Below, in pieces: positions 43,974 through 53,179 of a stretch of 64,000 nucleotides of DNA. Position numbers and translations under genes: made by a program. This stretch comes from Fluviicola sp. Its GTDB lineage: Bacteria > Bacteroidota > Bacteroidia > Flavobacteriales_D > Crocinitomicaceae. Position 1 is the first letter of the stretch, and each line of letters starts with the position of its first letter. Where the stretch lies: positions 89,574 to 153,573 of the forward strand of contig JARWZO010000021.1 of NCBI GenBank assembly GCA_029866325.1. The letters run 5' to 3'. The notes below the pieces were generated by a model. The model made no database searches and had not been told where the DNA came from. It saw only the letters and a list, made by a program, of their open reading frames with translations.

Positions 43974-46160
43974 TTATCGTGTAAACAACATTTCGCGGAA
44001 TTTCGGCAATGGCCACAATTCATCATCAACCAATAATTCCAGTTTGTCTGCATTGTATCGAATCTCGTCGAAATACACTTTTACTTTATCACAGTAAGCC
44101 AATGCTTTTTCTTCGGCGTGCTCAATTTTATTGGCTTCTTTACGTGCTTGGAGCATCGTATCACAAGTCGATTTCATTTTGTTGAGGTGCATGGAAATCT
44201 TCTCGACCAATTGCAATTGACTTTGAGCAGCAGTTCTACCCGCTTTATCGCCCATGATCGCAATAATTCCCTGAATGTTTTGTACCAAACGATTTTGGTA
44301 TTCAACAACGGCTGGAATGATGTGTGTTTGCACCAAATCTCCCATCAAACGGGCTTCGATCTGCATTTTCAGGATATAGCTTTCAAATTCAATTTCCTGG
44401 CGTGCTTCCAACTCGCGTGGAGTCAAGACGTTCATGTCATTGAACAATTTGGCTACTTTTTTGTCACTCCAGATTTTCAAGGCACGTGGCGTATCTTTCA
44501 GGTTCGATAAACCGCGTTTTGCAGCTTCTTTCACCCATTCGTCGCCGTAACCGTTTCCTTCGAAACGAATTTTCTTTGAATCTTTGATCAACTGTTGCAA
44601 TTCTTTCAAAATAGCCTCGTCTTTCGCTTCATCTTTATCGATGCGGGCGTCAACACTCTTTTTGAAATCCTTCAATTGTTTGGCCATGATGGTATTCAAC
44701 ACAATCATCGCATGTGCACAGTTGGCAGAAGAACCTACGGCGCGGAATTCAAATTTATTTCCGGTAAAGGCAAACGGCGATGTACGGTTACGATCCGTGT
44801 TATCGAGCATGATTTGCGGAATTTTACCGATGTTCAATTTCAATTCGGTTTTATCTTCCGGAGTCATTTTACCGGCTTTCACACTCTTTTCCAACTCATC
44901 CAATGCAGATGACAATTGCGTTCCGATGAAGGTTGAAATAATTGCCGGCGGCGCTTCGTTGGCTCCCAAACGGTGATCATTTCCTGCTGATGCGATGCAA
45001 GCACGCAACAAATCGGCATTATCGTGAATGGCTTTGATTGTATTCACAAAGAATGTCAGGAATTGAAGATTGGTTTTCGGGTTTTTACCCGGAGCTAATA
45101 AATTCACTCCTGTATTAGTGCTCAACGACCAGTTATTGTGTTTCCCTGAACCATTCACTCCTGCAAACGGTTTTTCGTGCAACAACACACGGAAATCGTG
45201 CTTGCGTGCTACTTTTTCAAGAATATCCATCAACAACAAGTTGTGGTCGTTTGCCAAGTTACACTCTTCAAAAATCGGAGCGCACTCAAACTGATTCGGA
45301 GCTACTTCATTGTGACGTGTCGTTACCGGAATTCCCAACAAAATGGCTTCGGTTTCAAACTCGCGCATGAAGGCCGTAACGCGTTCCGGAATAGAACCGA
45401 AATAATGGTCGTCTAACTGCTGACCTTTTGCCGGAGCGTGACCAAACAAGGCACGACCGGTCATCATCAAATCCGGGCGACAATTAAACAACGATTGATC
45501 AACCAAGAAATACTCCTGTTCCCAACCCAACGTTGCATTTACTTTATCAACGTTTTTATCAAAGTATTGGCAAACCTCAACTGCAGCTTGATCAACGGCG
45601 TGTAATGCTTTCAACAACGGCATTTTGTAATCCAATGATTCACCTGTGTACGAAATGAAAATCGTTGGAATACACAATGTTTTACCGATTACGAATGCAG
45701 GAGAAGAAGGATCCCACGCTGTGTAACCGCGAGCTTCGAAGGTATTTCTGATTCCACCGTTCGGGAACGAAGACGCATCCGGTTCTTGTTGTACCAACAA
45801 ATCGCCATCGAAACGCTCAATTGCTCTACCAGGACCAACCGGTTTGAAGAACGCATCGTGTTTTTCGGCAGTAGTACCTGTAAGCGGCTGAAACCAGTGT
45901 GTGTAATGTGTGGCACCTTTTGTCAAGGCCCAATCTTTCATAGCCGAAGCTACCTGATCGGCCATTTTACGATCCAAACGCGTTCCATTCTGAATGGATT
46001 CAATCATCGATTTATACGCATCCGATGGAAGGTATTCACGCATAATTTCCGTGTGAAATACATTTTTACCAAAGAGATCCGATACTTTTCCATCGTATTC
46101 GATGTGTTTTGGTGTACGATTGAGTACATCCTGATACGCTTGCAGTCGTTTTGTTGCCAT
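43974..46160 (-). CDS. glnN: Glutamine synthetase type III
   Basis: 728 aa, the length of GSIII, which differs from GSI/II. Makes glutamine from glutamate, ammonia and ATP. Motifs: EQEYFLVD (glutamate/metal), EVAPNQFECAPIFEECNLAND, FRVLLHEKPFAGVNGSGKHNNWSL, NDHRLGANEAPPAIIS, and NRTSPFAFTGNKFEFRAVGS. Cytosolic dodecamer by family knowledge. I chose ATG 46160 (family starts MATKR...); seven upstream codons are in frame. A TACCTTTG promoter box lies 19 bp before the ATG, so its leader is only ~12 nt. Confidence 0.96.
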   Translation of the reverse strand: MATKRLQAYQDVLNRTPKHIEYDGKVSDLFGKNVFHTEIMREYLPSDAYKSMIESIQNGTRLDRKMADQVASAMKDWALTKGATHYTHWFQPLTGTTAEKHDAFFKPVGPGRAIERFDGDLLVQQEPDASSFPNGGIRNTFEARGYTAWDPSSPAFVIGKTLCIPTIFISYTGESLDYKMPLLKALHAVDQAAVEVCQYFDKNVDKVNATLGWEQEYFLVDQSLFNCRPDLMMTGRALFGHAPAKGQQLDDHYFGSIPERVTAFMREFETEAILLGIPVTTRHNEVAPNQFECAPIFEECNLANDHNLLLMDILEKVARKHDFRVLLHEKPFAGVNGSGKHNNWSLSTNTGVNLLAPGKNPKTNLQFLTFFVNTIKAIHDNADLLRACIASAGNDHRLGANEAPPAIISTFIGTQLSSALDELEKSVKAGKMTPEDKTELKLNIGKIPQIMLDNTDRNRTSPFAFTGNKFEFRAVGSSANCAHAMIVLNTIMAKQLKDFKKSVDARIDKDEAKDEAILKELQQLIKDSKKIRFEGNGYGDEWVKEAAKRGLSNLKDTPRALKIWSDKKVAKLFNDMNVLTPRELEARQEIEFESYILKMQIEARLMGDLVQTHIIPAVVEYQNRLVQNIQGIIAIMGDKAGRTAAQSQLQLVEKISMHLNKMKSTCDTMLQARKEANKIEHAEEKALAYCDKVKVYFDEIRYNADKLELLVDDELWPLPKFREMLFTR

Positions 46161-46178
46161 AAAATTCAAAATTTTGTG

Positions 46179-46211
46179 CAAAGGTATCTTTTTTAGAGGG
46201 GGTAAACCAAA
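46179..46211 (-). promoter_or_regulatory. Promoter of glnN
   Basis: Minus strand: TTTG (46211-46208), 21 bp, TACCTTTG (46186-46179), which matches the Bacteroidota consensus TTTG-N19..21-TAnnTTTG. Transcription would start about 12 nt before the ATG. Confidence 0.75.
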
Positions 46212-46332
46212 AATTATTGTAAATTTTTATGAACACCCCCTGTTTATTTTCACAAAAATCGTTTTTGCATACAAATCCAAAACTTAAAACACAAAAAATC
46301 GACTTGAATAACCAGAATTGTTTGTTGATCTG

Positions 46333-46340
46333 TACATTTG
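46333..46340 (+). promoter_or_regulatory. Probable -7 box of the 46360 gene
   Basis: TACATTTG is a perfect TAnnTTTG box 20 bp before the ATG at 46360. The -33 element is not clear. It also shows that the extended frame start at 46318 lies upstream of the transcript. Confidence 0.6.
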
Positions 46341-46359
46341 TGAGACAAAACAACGAATT

Positions 46360-47112
46360 ATGCATATTATCAACTTCATTACCACCCTTTCCCTATTCCT
46401 AGTTATTAGTTTGTCTTCCAATGCACAAAAGAAAATAGCGGACATTGATTTTTCAAAATTAATGAAAGACATTACTATCACTAAAGCAGGTACTCAGCAA
46501 ATTGAGTGTTCTATCTGGATGCCGACTATTTATTGGGAAGTTGTAGCTAGAGATAATCCTAACATGCCAGCTGATGCTGTAGAGCAAATTATTTCCATTG
46601 TTGATAACTATATCATCATCTGTTTTGTAAAAGCTTCAATCAATGAAAAGACGCTAGCATACGAACCGATGCAAGAAAGTGTTATTCGCAAGAAGCTCGT
46701 ATTAGAATTTAACGGTAAGACATATAAAGCTCTTTATTACAATAAATTACCTGATGAAGTGCAAAATATTAAGGATATTCTTGAACCCACCTTTGCACGA
46801 ATGTTGGGGGAATTTGGAAACGGATTAAGTGTCTTTTTCTTTGAAATTAAAGATGATGAAGGAAACAATTTGATTGATCCAACACAGAAAGGTTCATTTA
46901 ACCTAAAACTTGATGATACTTTCATGACGTTCAACTTGCCTCTTCCAAGTTTATGTGAAGATAAAATCTGTACCACCGATGATGTTCTATTTCCGGGAAA
47001 CTATATTTATTGTCCTTTCCACGGAACGGAATTAAAGGTTGTCAAAAATGAAGAAGATGCATCTGAAGAGTTAGATGATGTTCCTCTAAATGATGCTCCG
47101 ACAGAAAAATAA
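46360..47112 (+). CDS. Secreted protein of unknown function, 250 aa
   Basis: Signal peptide from ATG 46360 (MHIINFITTLSLFLVISLSSNAQ). The mature part has alternating helices and strands (VEQIISIVDNYIIICFVKAS, KTYKALYYNKLPDEV) and four Cys late in the chain (LCEDKIC, YIYCPFHGTELK), which may hold a metal or disulfides. C-terminal tail is acidic. No known family recognised. Divergent from glnN; followed by a shared terminator. Confidence 0.75.
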   Translation: MHIINFITTLSLFLVISLSSNAQKKIADIDFSKLMKDITITKAGTQQIECSIWMPTIYWEVVARDNPNMPADAVEQIISIVDNYIIICFVKASINEKTLAYEPMQESVIRKKLVLEFNGKTYKALYYNKLPDEVQNIKDILEPTFARMLGEFGNGLSVFFFEIKDDEGNNLIDPTQKGSFNLKLDDTFMTFNLPLPSLCEDKICTTDDVLFPGNYIYCPFHGTELKVVKNEEDASEELDDVPLNDAPTEK

Positions 47113-47131
47113 GCAAGCGATTAATGATCAC

Positions 47132-47176
47132 AAAAAAAGCATCAATCCTGAGGTGGACTGATGCTTTTCATTTTTA
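47132..47176. terminator. Bidirectional terminator
   Basis: AAAAGCATCA and TGATGCTTTT with an inner TCC/GGA pair give a long stem between two convergent genes, with A and T runs on both sides. Confidence 0.85.
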
Positions 47177-47187
47177 TTCTAGTTAAC

Positions 47188-48213
47188 CTACGCTTTCTTT
47201 TTCATTTCCAATACCGATTTCACAGTCATTTTCATACCCATCATATCGATAACAGTCGACAAGTTTCCTCTTAGTCCGGTAAACATCCCGTTGGTCGAAT
47301 CAAAAACGACCGTGATTGTTCCTGACATATCAGGCGACATGGCAGTTGTCATATTCACTGCTTCCTGATCTTCGGCATCCAAATCCATATCTTCCGTTCC
47401 ACCAAATTCTTCCATGGAAAACGATCCTTCTTGCGATTGACCGTTGGCAGCTCCACTAAACGGATCTTGCGATTTGTCTGTGCTAATGGTTTCGGTTAAC
47501 GTCGCTACACCGTTCACAATTGAAGTCGCATCAACCGCAACATTATAAACTCCAGCCTTTACATCATAGTGATCACCTTGATTGACAGAACCATCGGGCA
47601 TGATCATCATTTCGAGGAAATCGTAAGGAAACACATCCAGCTCGTCAGAATTTTCGTTTTCAGTGATCGTTACCGGTTTGGTTTTGTTCATTGTTTTCAC
47701 GGAATATCCTGCTTTCAATTTCCCTGTTTTCGGGTCGAATTCGGCATACACATCCACTTTTTCGCTTCCGTTATCAAATCCTGCGGAAGCACTATTTTCA
47801 TCGGCTTTTGCATATACAAGAAAGTTTCCGGTAGCCGTAGTCACCAACGTCACTCGTTTATCGAAGGTAAAATGACCTTTTTTATCAACAGTAATAGCGC
47901 TTTGCACCGCATCTTTGGGAAGCGCAGCCAATGTAGCTAGGGCAACACCTTTGGAATCTTTCACTAAATAGTTGGTCAGATACAAACGACCTTTTGCCAT
48001 GCCCGTGCTATCCACACTTTGAATAAACACAACGAATTCTACCGTAGTGGTGAACTTTTCCACGGTGTTCATTCCCATGGCTGACATCGTAATATCATCT
48101 TTTTGGGTTGCTGTAAATCGGTAGCTGGTGTTGGCCTTCCATTTATAATTCAGTTCAACGGCAAACGTGGAAGTTGAGAGAAATGCTGCAAGAACAAGTA
48201 ATAATGCTTTCAT
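47188..48213 (-). CDS. Secreted protein of unknown function, 341 aa
   Basis: Signal peptide 1-18 (MKALLLVLAAFLSTSTFA). The mature part is a beta-rich repeat: two similar halves with TVEFVVFIQSVD and ISTDKSQDPF segments, an acidic Gly/Asp patch (GGTEDMDLDAEDQE) and a C-terminal KMTVKSVLEMKKKA. It looks like DUF6263-type proteins of Bacteroidota, a match I hold weakly. No Cys. Function unknown. Single gene, convergent with the gene at 46360. Confidence 0.65.
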   Translation of the reverse strand: MKALLLVLAAFLSTSTFAVELNYKWKANTSYRFTATQKDDITMSAMGMNTVEKFTTTVEFVVFIQSVDSTGMAKGRLYLTNYLVKDSKGVALATLAALPKDAVQSAITVDKKGHFTFDKRVTLVTTATGNFLVYAKADENSASAGFDNGSEKVDVYAEFDPKTGKLKAGYSVKTMNKTKPVTITENENSDELDVFPYDFLEMMIMPDGSVNQGDHYDVKAGVYNVAVDATSIVNGVATLTETISTDKSQDPFSGAANGQSQEGSFSMEEFGGTEDMDLDAEDQEAVNMTTAMSPDMSGTITVVFDSTNGMFTGLRGNLSTVIDMMGMKMTVKSVLEMKKKA

Positions 48214-48270
48214 AGTTAAATACGTTAATGTTTAAATGCGTTGATGGCGTTTACGAAAATCGTACCAAAA

Positions 48271-48322
48271 TAGTGATTAGTTGGTGAATTAGTGATTAGT
48301 AGTTAGTGGTTGGTGATTAGTC
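48271..48322. repeat. GTGATTAG low-complexity repeats
   Basis: GTGATTAGT, with variants such as AGTGATTAG and GTTAGTGGTTGG, is repeated over ~50 bp between two divergent genes. Typical short intergenic repeats. Confidence 0.6.
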
Positions 48323-48404
48323 TGTTCAGAAATATCAAATCATCTACACGAATTACGAATAAATCTTTCAAAATGGATTACTTTTATCTATTAAAACTCA
48401 ACCA

Positions 48405-49595
48405 ATGAACAGCATTAAATTCGCCTGCTTCGTCTTCTTTTTGATTGTATTCTACCTTCAATCTCAAGCACAAATCACTGATAGTCTCAGAGCCAAATAC
48501 TTTAATTCTTCAGTGGCCATTGTAACGTTTGACCAACAGGTTTATCAGGAATTATCCGATATAAATGAGTTACCGGTTTTTGAGTTTTACAACCGCGCCT
48601 TTGATTTCTTTCACCAAGAAAAACCCAATGAAGCAGCCCTGTTTTTTATTGCAGGAATGTGGCGATCTCCGCTCTTTCAGTTTATGGACAGTAATTATGT
48701 TCAAAGCAGTGATGAGGCCGATACATTCATATCTACAACTCATGAACTCCAACAATTAGTTCTCCCCCATCTAAATAGCAACCTCCATAATTATGCAGCA
48801 ATATTGAATCAATACTGTGATTGGTACTCGGTCAACATGCCTAAAAAAGTACATTCAACTGAAGGCATACAAACCTATAAGCAGCAGCTAGAATTCCTAA
48901 AAGACTTTGCAATCAGACTTGAAAAAAATCCTGATGAATACATTTTGGCAATTGAAGACATGAATAATAATCATGATATTTCTAACGAAGATGTATATAT
49001 TATTGTTGATGAAGATAACATAAGCAACAACCAATCGGGCACAATACCACAAAGTTTTTTAGTTTATGATTATGCTACGCCAATCGTAAAAAACCAAGAC
49101 TTTGAACTTTTTGCGGTTGCCAACAGCTATTACAATACGTATTTGGAAGGAGAAAATGTAATCATCAAACAACATCATTACAATCCTATGATTTACATGG
49201 CAAATCCCGGTAATGCGGATCAATTTTCCATTTCAGTTTACGGTGAAAAAGAAACGGGTGAAAGAGAAATTTTAGGCACCTATCAATTTAGGACGGTGGA
49301 TTCTTTAACACCTGTGGTTTATATCGATGATATACGAAGTGGAAACAAGATCACTTCTTTTGATTCGATAGCTTGTACTTATTATAGTACGTTGTATGAA
49401 GCCGGAAAACTCCAAATAAAATACTGGGAACTTGTATGCGAAAAAAAGATCGTAGTTGGAACAGGTGGGCAATTGAGCCTGTTAGCAAAGTCATTTATTA
49501 AAGAACTAGAGGTAAACACTCCCTTTATCATAAATGTTGTTTACCTAGATCCAGAGGCTCATGAAAAATTTGCAAAGGGTGTTTTTGTTAGATAA
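48405..49595 (+). CDS. Secreted protein of unknown function, 396 aa
   Basis: N-terminal signal-like helix (FACFVFFLIVFYLQSQAQ). About 50-180 is helical with repeated pattern (FDFFHQEKPNEAALFFIAGMW), suggesting TPR-like helices. The C-terminal ~150 residues are beta-rich (ENVIIKQHHYNPMIYM, GTYQFRTVDSLTPVVYIDD). No known domain, no sorting domain, one Cys pair (SIACTYYST, LVCEKK). It lies 153 bp before gcvT on the same strand. Confidence 0.65.
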   Translation: MNSIKFACFVFFLIVFYLQSQAQITDSLRAKYFNSSVAIVTFDQQVYQELSDINELPVFEFYNRAFDFFHQEKPNEAALFFIAGMWRSPLFQFMDSNYVQSSDEADTFISTTHELQQLVLPHLNSNLHNYAAILNQYCDWYSVNMPKKVHSTEGIQTYKQQLEFLKDFAIRLEKNPDEYILAIEDMNNNHDISNEDVYIIVDEDNISNNQSGTIPQSFLVYDYATPIVKNQDFELFAVANSYYNTYLEGENVIIKQHHYNPMIYMANPGNADQFSISVYGEKETGEREILGTYQFRTVDSLTPVVYIDDIRSGNKITSFDSIACTYYSTLYEAGKLQIKYWELVCEKKIVVGTGGQLSLLAKSFIKELEVNTPFIINVVYLDPEAHEKFAKGVFVR

Positions 49596-49716
49596 ATTCC
49601 AATTTCATCAGTATGCTTGCTCCTTCAAATCACACTACGGATAGTTAATCCGAAACGCTCCACGAATAAAGCATTCACTCTTCAATTGAGGACGTTTTTA
49701 CAGGGAAGTAATTTAC

Positions 49717-49724
49717 TACATTTG
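49717..49724 (+). promoter_or_regulatory. -7 box of gcvT
   Basis: TACATTTG, a perfect TAnnTTTG box, 24 bp before the gcvT ATG. It supports the start at 49749 over the longer frame. Confidence 0.6.
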
Positions 49725-49748
49725 CCATCATATTTAAACAAACGTCAC

Positions 49749-50831
49749 ATGAAAAACACAGCGCTTACGCATGTCCATGAAAGTCTTGGAGCAAAAATGG
49801 TTCCTTTTGCAGGTTATAACATGCCTGTACAATATGAAGGTGTAAATGTTGAACACGAAGTGGTACGCACCGGCGTAGGCGTGTTTGATGTATCACACAT
49901 GGGTGAGTTTTTGTTGACGGGTCCGAATGCGTTGGCGTTGATTCAGAAAGTGACTTCCAACGACGCTTCTACCCTAACCATCGGAAGAGCACAATACAGC
50001 TGCTTGCCAAACGGAAAAGGCGGTATTGTAGACGATTTGATCGTTTACCGCATGAAAGAAGAACAATATTTGTTGGTGGTAAATGCTTCCAATATTGATA
50101 AAGACTGGGATTGGATTTCTTCGCACAACGATTTGGGTGTGGAAATGCGCAACTTGTCTGATGATTATTCATTGCTTGCCATTCAAGGGCCTAAAGCTGT
50201 TGAAGCTATGCAATCATTGACTTCGGTTGATTTGTCTGCCATTAAATACTACCATTTCGAAGTAGGTCCGTTTGCCGGAATCGAACACGTGATCATTTCC
50301 GCTACGGGTTACACCGGATCGGGAGGTTTTGAGATTTATTGCAAAAACAGCGAAGTAGAACAAGTTTGGAACAAGGTTTTTGAAGCCGGAGCATCTTTCG
50401 GAATTAAACCTGTAGGTTTGGCTGCGCGCGATACTTTGCGTTTGGAAATGGGATTCTGCCTTTATGGAAACGACATCGACGACACCACTTCTCCGTTGGA
50501 AGCAGGTTTGGGCTGGATTACCAAATTCACCAAAGACTTTGTTGATTCTGAAACATTGAAAGCACAAAAAGAAGCAGGTGTTACTCGCAAATTGGTCGCA
50601 TTCGAAATGATTGATCGAGGAATTCCGCGTCACGATTACCGCATTATGGATGCAGCAGGAAACGAGATCGGAAAAGTAACTTCAGGAACACAATCGCCGA
50701 GTATGAAAATTGCGATTGGTTTAGGATATGTTACCGTTGCCAATGCTGCTGTTGATACAGAAATCTTTATTGAAATCAGAGAGAAAGGCGTGAAAGCGAA
50801 AGTGGTGAAATTGCCCTTTTACAAAGCATAA
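49749..50831 (+). CDS. gcvT: Aminomethyltransferase (glycine cleavage T protein)
   Basis: 360 aa, normal length. Transfers the methylene group from aminomethyl-lipoyl GcvH to tetrahydrofolate. Motifs: [50 protein letters not shown] and [16 protein letters not shown] near the centre, [10 protein letters not shown] chose ATG 49749 because the family starts [10 protein letters not shown] and a -7 box precedes it; the longer frame from 49617 adds 44 unsupported residues. Followed by a strong terminator. Confidence 0.95.
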   Translation: MKNTALTHVHESLGAKMVPFAGYNMPVQYEGVNVEHEVVRTGVGVFDVSHMGEFLLTGPNALALIQKVTSNDASTLTIGRAQYSCLPNGKGGIVDDLIVYRMKEEQYLLVVNASNIDKDWDWISSHNDLGVEMRNLSDDYSLLAIQGPKAVEAMQSLTSVDLSAIKYYHFEVGPFAGIEHVIISATGYTGSGGFEIYCKNSEVEQVWNKVFEAGASFGIKPVGLAARDTLRLEMGFCLYGNDIDDTTSPLEAGLGWITKFTKDFVDSETLKAQKEAGVTRKLVAFEMIDRGIPRHDYRIMDAAGNEIGKVTSGTQSPSMKIAIGLGYVTVANAAVDTEIFIEIREKGVKAKVVKLPFYKA

Positions 50832-50864
50832 TTTTGAGAATTTAGGTTTGAAATTCTAAAAATA

Positions 50865-50899
50865 AAAAGCCCCGTCAACTTAACATTGACGGGGCTTTT
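50865..50899. terminator. Bidirectional terminator
   Basis: AAAAGCCCCGTCAA and TTGACGGGGCTTTT form a perfect 14-bp stem with a 7-nt loop, flanked by A and T runs, between gcvT and the convergent T9SS protein gene. Confidence 0.93.
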
Positions 50900-50919
50900 T
50901 TAGTATCATTATTCCAATC

Positions 50920-53004
50920 TTACTCCACCACTACCCGCACAACTTTCGTACGAGAAACAAGGAAGTAAACTCCAGAATTCAATTCTTTTAATTCCAACTG
51001 TTGTGCCTGACCTGAAGTCAATTCTACTTTTTGAATCAAGTGACCTAACGCGTCAGTTAGAACAACCGTTTGTGACAACGATGATTGAACAGTAAAGACA
51101 CCGTTATTTGGATTTGGGAAGACAGAAATGTTTTCTACGAAATCCAACTCTTGAACACCAATTGTTGAAATAGTAGAACAACTACTTGTATCGGAACAGT
51201 TTCCTTCAGTAATTATCACAGCGTAATTTCCGTTTGCCACCGGGTCAAATACGTTGGCTGTAGCTCCTGGAACAACTTGATTATTTGCACAATTGATCCA
51301 CTGATAAGCATTCGCCCCAGCTTGAGCAGTAAGCGTTATTCCACTGATTTGAACTGTTGTATTGATTGGACTTGCAACAACCAAATTTGTTGTTACAACG
51401 CTATCACAAACAGCTCCTGAAATAGTATCTGTGTAAGTTCCTGAAATGGTATAGGTATTGTTGCCAATGGAATAACTTCCTCCGGCACAAACATCAATTG
51501 TTTGCGAACCGTTAGGCAATGCGTTTACAGTTAAATTCGTTGTAACGATACTGTCACAATTCGTAACACCGACAATGGTATCCAAATACGATCCGGCAGC
51601 ACCATACGAGTGATTGTTGTAAGTGAAAAATTGACCAGCACACACCTCTACATTTTGTGACCCTGTGATCGGCACATTTACATCTTGTTGGAAAACGGCC
51701 GTATTGGAACATAAATTGGAATCGGTAGCAGTAACCGCATAAGAAGTTGTCACACTTGGCATTACGATCAACGTATCGTTGGTTGAATTATCATCCCACT
51801 GAAAGTTGTAGTTTCCGGCAACCGATAATTCTGCAAATTCACCGTTGCAAATAACTGGAGCGCTACTTTGAATAGTAATATTCGGAAGCGGCCACGCATT
51901 TACGGTAATGGAATCGGTATAAATCAACCCACAGGCATCGGTCATTTGAACAAAATATTCTGTTGTATCGCCCGCAACAACAATAGCTGTTTGATTGGAA
52001 CCGTCTATAACGCCGTTACCAGTCCAAGAAAACGAGTATGGAGCTTCACCCATTGTAGGTGCCAATACCAAAGATGAAGTGTCTGAAGCACAAGCAGATT
52101 GTTGATCAGCAAGAGTCGCACTTACGCCCGTATAGGTCAACGAATAAGTTGGTGCCGGAGTAATTGTATTTTTTGTGAAGTACCAGAAATCCGGTGTTCC
52201 GTAATGGTAATTTGTAAGTGTATTTGTAGGGAATGTATTTTGCGTACAACTGTTGCAGTAACGCATATCCAAATATGTCAAATGCTGTCCGATTTGCGAA
52301 GAAGTACCGAAATAATAACCGTCTGATGCACCTTGGTACAACTCTAATATATATTGAGTTCCTGAAGTTAACCAAATAGGATTGGGTACACTTGCATAAC
52401 TAAATTGTGCTGCCGGTCCGCTAACTTGTCCTTGAGAAAGAATGGCTTGCGTAGCAAAATCGAATAGGGTTACATAACGAGTGGTTCCGTTTGGTTCGCG
52501 TTTACCTATATGTGAAAATAACAAATCTTGCGTTGGTGCGAAACGGAAACCCCGTTGCGAAGTTGTTGCGCCACCTGCTCCACCGGAAGCAACACTATCC
52601 GTTGAAGAATGGGGTCCGATAAACGTGCCTGCAATTTGCGATACAGCTGTAGCCAAAGCATTCCCGTATTGCATATAAATCACGCGATTGGCATTGGCTT
52701 GCAAGGTGTCTATTTTTACCCAAACCTTAGTTGTAGGAGTATTGATACCCGATTCGATCCAATAAGAGAACAATAGTGTTCCGCCGCAGTCTTTGGTAAA
52801 GCGTAAATCACTACCATCAGCCAGAAGGTGACCAGCCGTAATCATGTCTTGTGTATTGACGGTTAATTGTAATTGATAATCAGTCACTAGGGCTCCTGAG
52901 TTTTCAGTCACCAAAATCGGTTGAATATACGACCAACCGGGCATTTGAGCAGTTAATTGGAAGGCGCAAAAAAGCGTCAAAACCAGTAATAGTTTTCTTT
53001 TCAT
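50920..53004 (-). CDS. T9SS-exported DUF2341 protein
   Basis: 694 aa from ATG 53004 (signal MKRKLLLVLTLFCAFQLTAQ). A DUF2341-type domain at ~25-130 (WSYIQPILVTENSGALV, DLRFTKDCGGTLLFSYWI), beta domains to ~450 with PKD-like SYAVTATDSN and repeated VCAG(Q/G)xFxxxNxTY units, and a C-terminal ~80-residue type A sorting domain (NISVFPNPNNGVFTVQSS, SGVYFLVSRTKVVRVVVE). The upstream frame extension (51 codons) encodes no signal and overlaps the promoter. Exported by T9SS; ligand unknown. Confidence 0.87.
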   Translation of the reverse strand: MKRKLLLVLTLFCAFQLTAQMPGWSYIQPILVTENSGALVTDYQLQLTVNTQDMITAGHLLADGSDLRFTKDCGGTLLFSYWIESGINTPTTKVWVKIDTLQANANRVIYMQYGNALATAVSQIAGTFIGPHSSTDSVASGGAGGATTSQRGFRFAPTQDLLFSHIGKREPNGTTRYVTLFDFATQAILSQGQVSGPAAQFSYASVPNPIWLTSGTQYILELYQGASDGYYFGTSSQIGQHLTYLDMRYCNSCTQNTFPTNTLTNYHYGTPDFWYFTKNTITPAPTYSLTYTGVSATLADQQSACASDTSSLVLAPTMGEAPYSFSWTGNGVIDGSNQTAIVVAGDTTEYFVQMTDACGLIYTDSITVNAWPLPNITIQSSAPVICNGEFAELSVAGNYNFQWDDNSTNDTLIVMPSVTTSYAVTATDSNLCSNTAVFQQDVNVPITGSQNVEVCAGQFFTYNNHSYGAAGSYLDTIVGVTNCDSIVTTNLTVNALPNGSQTIDVCAGGSYSIGNNTYTISGTYTDTISGAVCDSVVTTNLVVASPINTTVQISGITLTAQAGANAYQWINCANNQVVPGATANVFDPVANGNYAVIITEGNCSDTSSCSTISTIGVQELDFVENISVFPNPNNGVFTVQSSLSQTVVLTDALGHLIQKVELTSGQAQQLELKELNSGVYFLVSRTKVVRVVVE

Positions 53005-53028
53005 AAGTGTAGTGTATCGTAATTTCGA

Positions 53029-53083
53029 CAAAAGTACCACATTCTTCAGACAAAAAAGCAACTTTTGTAGTTCAACTACAAAA
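53029..53083 (-). promoter_or_regulatory. Promoter of the DUF2341 protein with upstream palindrome
   Basis: Minus strand: TACTTTTG (53036-53029), a TAnnTTTG box, and TTG 22 bp upstream (53061-53059). Immediately upstream, TTTTGTAGTT (53063-53072) and AACTACAAAA (53074-53083) form a perfect palindrome around one base, a likely operator. Confidence 0.65.
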
Positions 53084-53124
53084 CAAGTAATTGTACCACA
53101 TTTCAACCTGCACATTTTACGCAT

Positions 53125-53159
53125 AAAAAATGGAGCGTCCAGTATTGAACGCTCCATTT
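53125..53159 (-). terminator. Terminator of the S46 peptidase gene
   Basis: AAATGGAGCGT and ACGCTCCATTT arms (53128-53138, 53149-53159), then a T-run on the minus strand, 20 bp past the S46 stop. Confidence 0.88.
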
Positions 53160-53179
53160 ACAAATAAGTGGTATTGAAA

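Noticed and set aside
44118..44510. 130-aa plus-strand frame over glutamine synthetase
   Set aside because: Antisense to GSIII, whose motifs are all intact.
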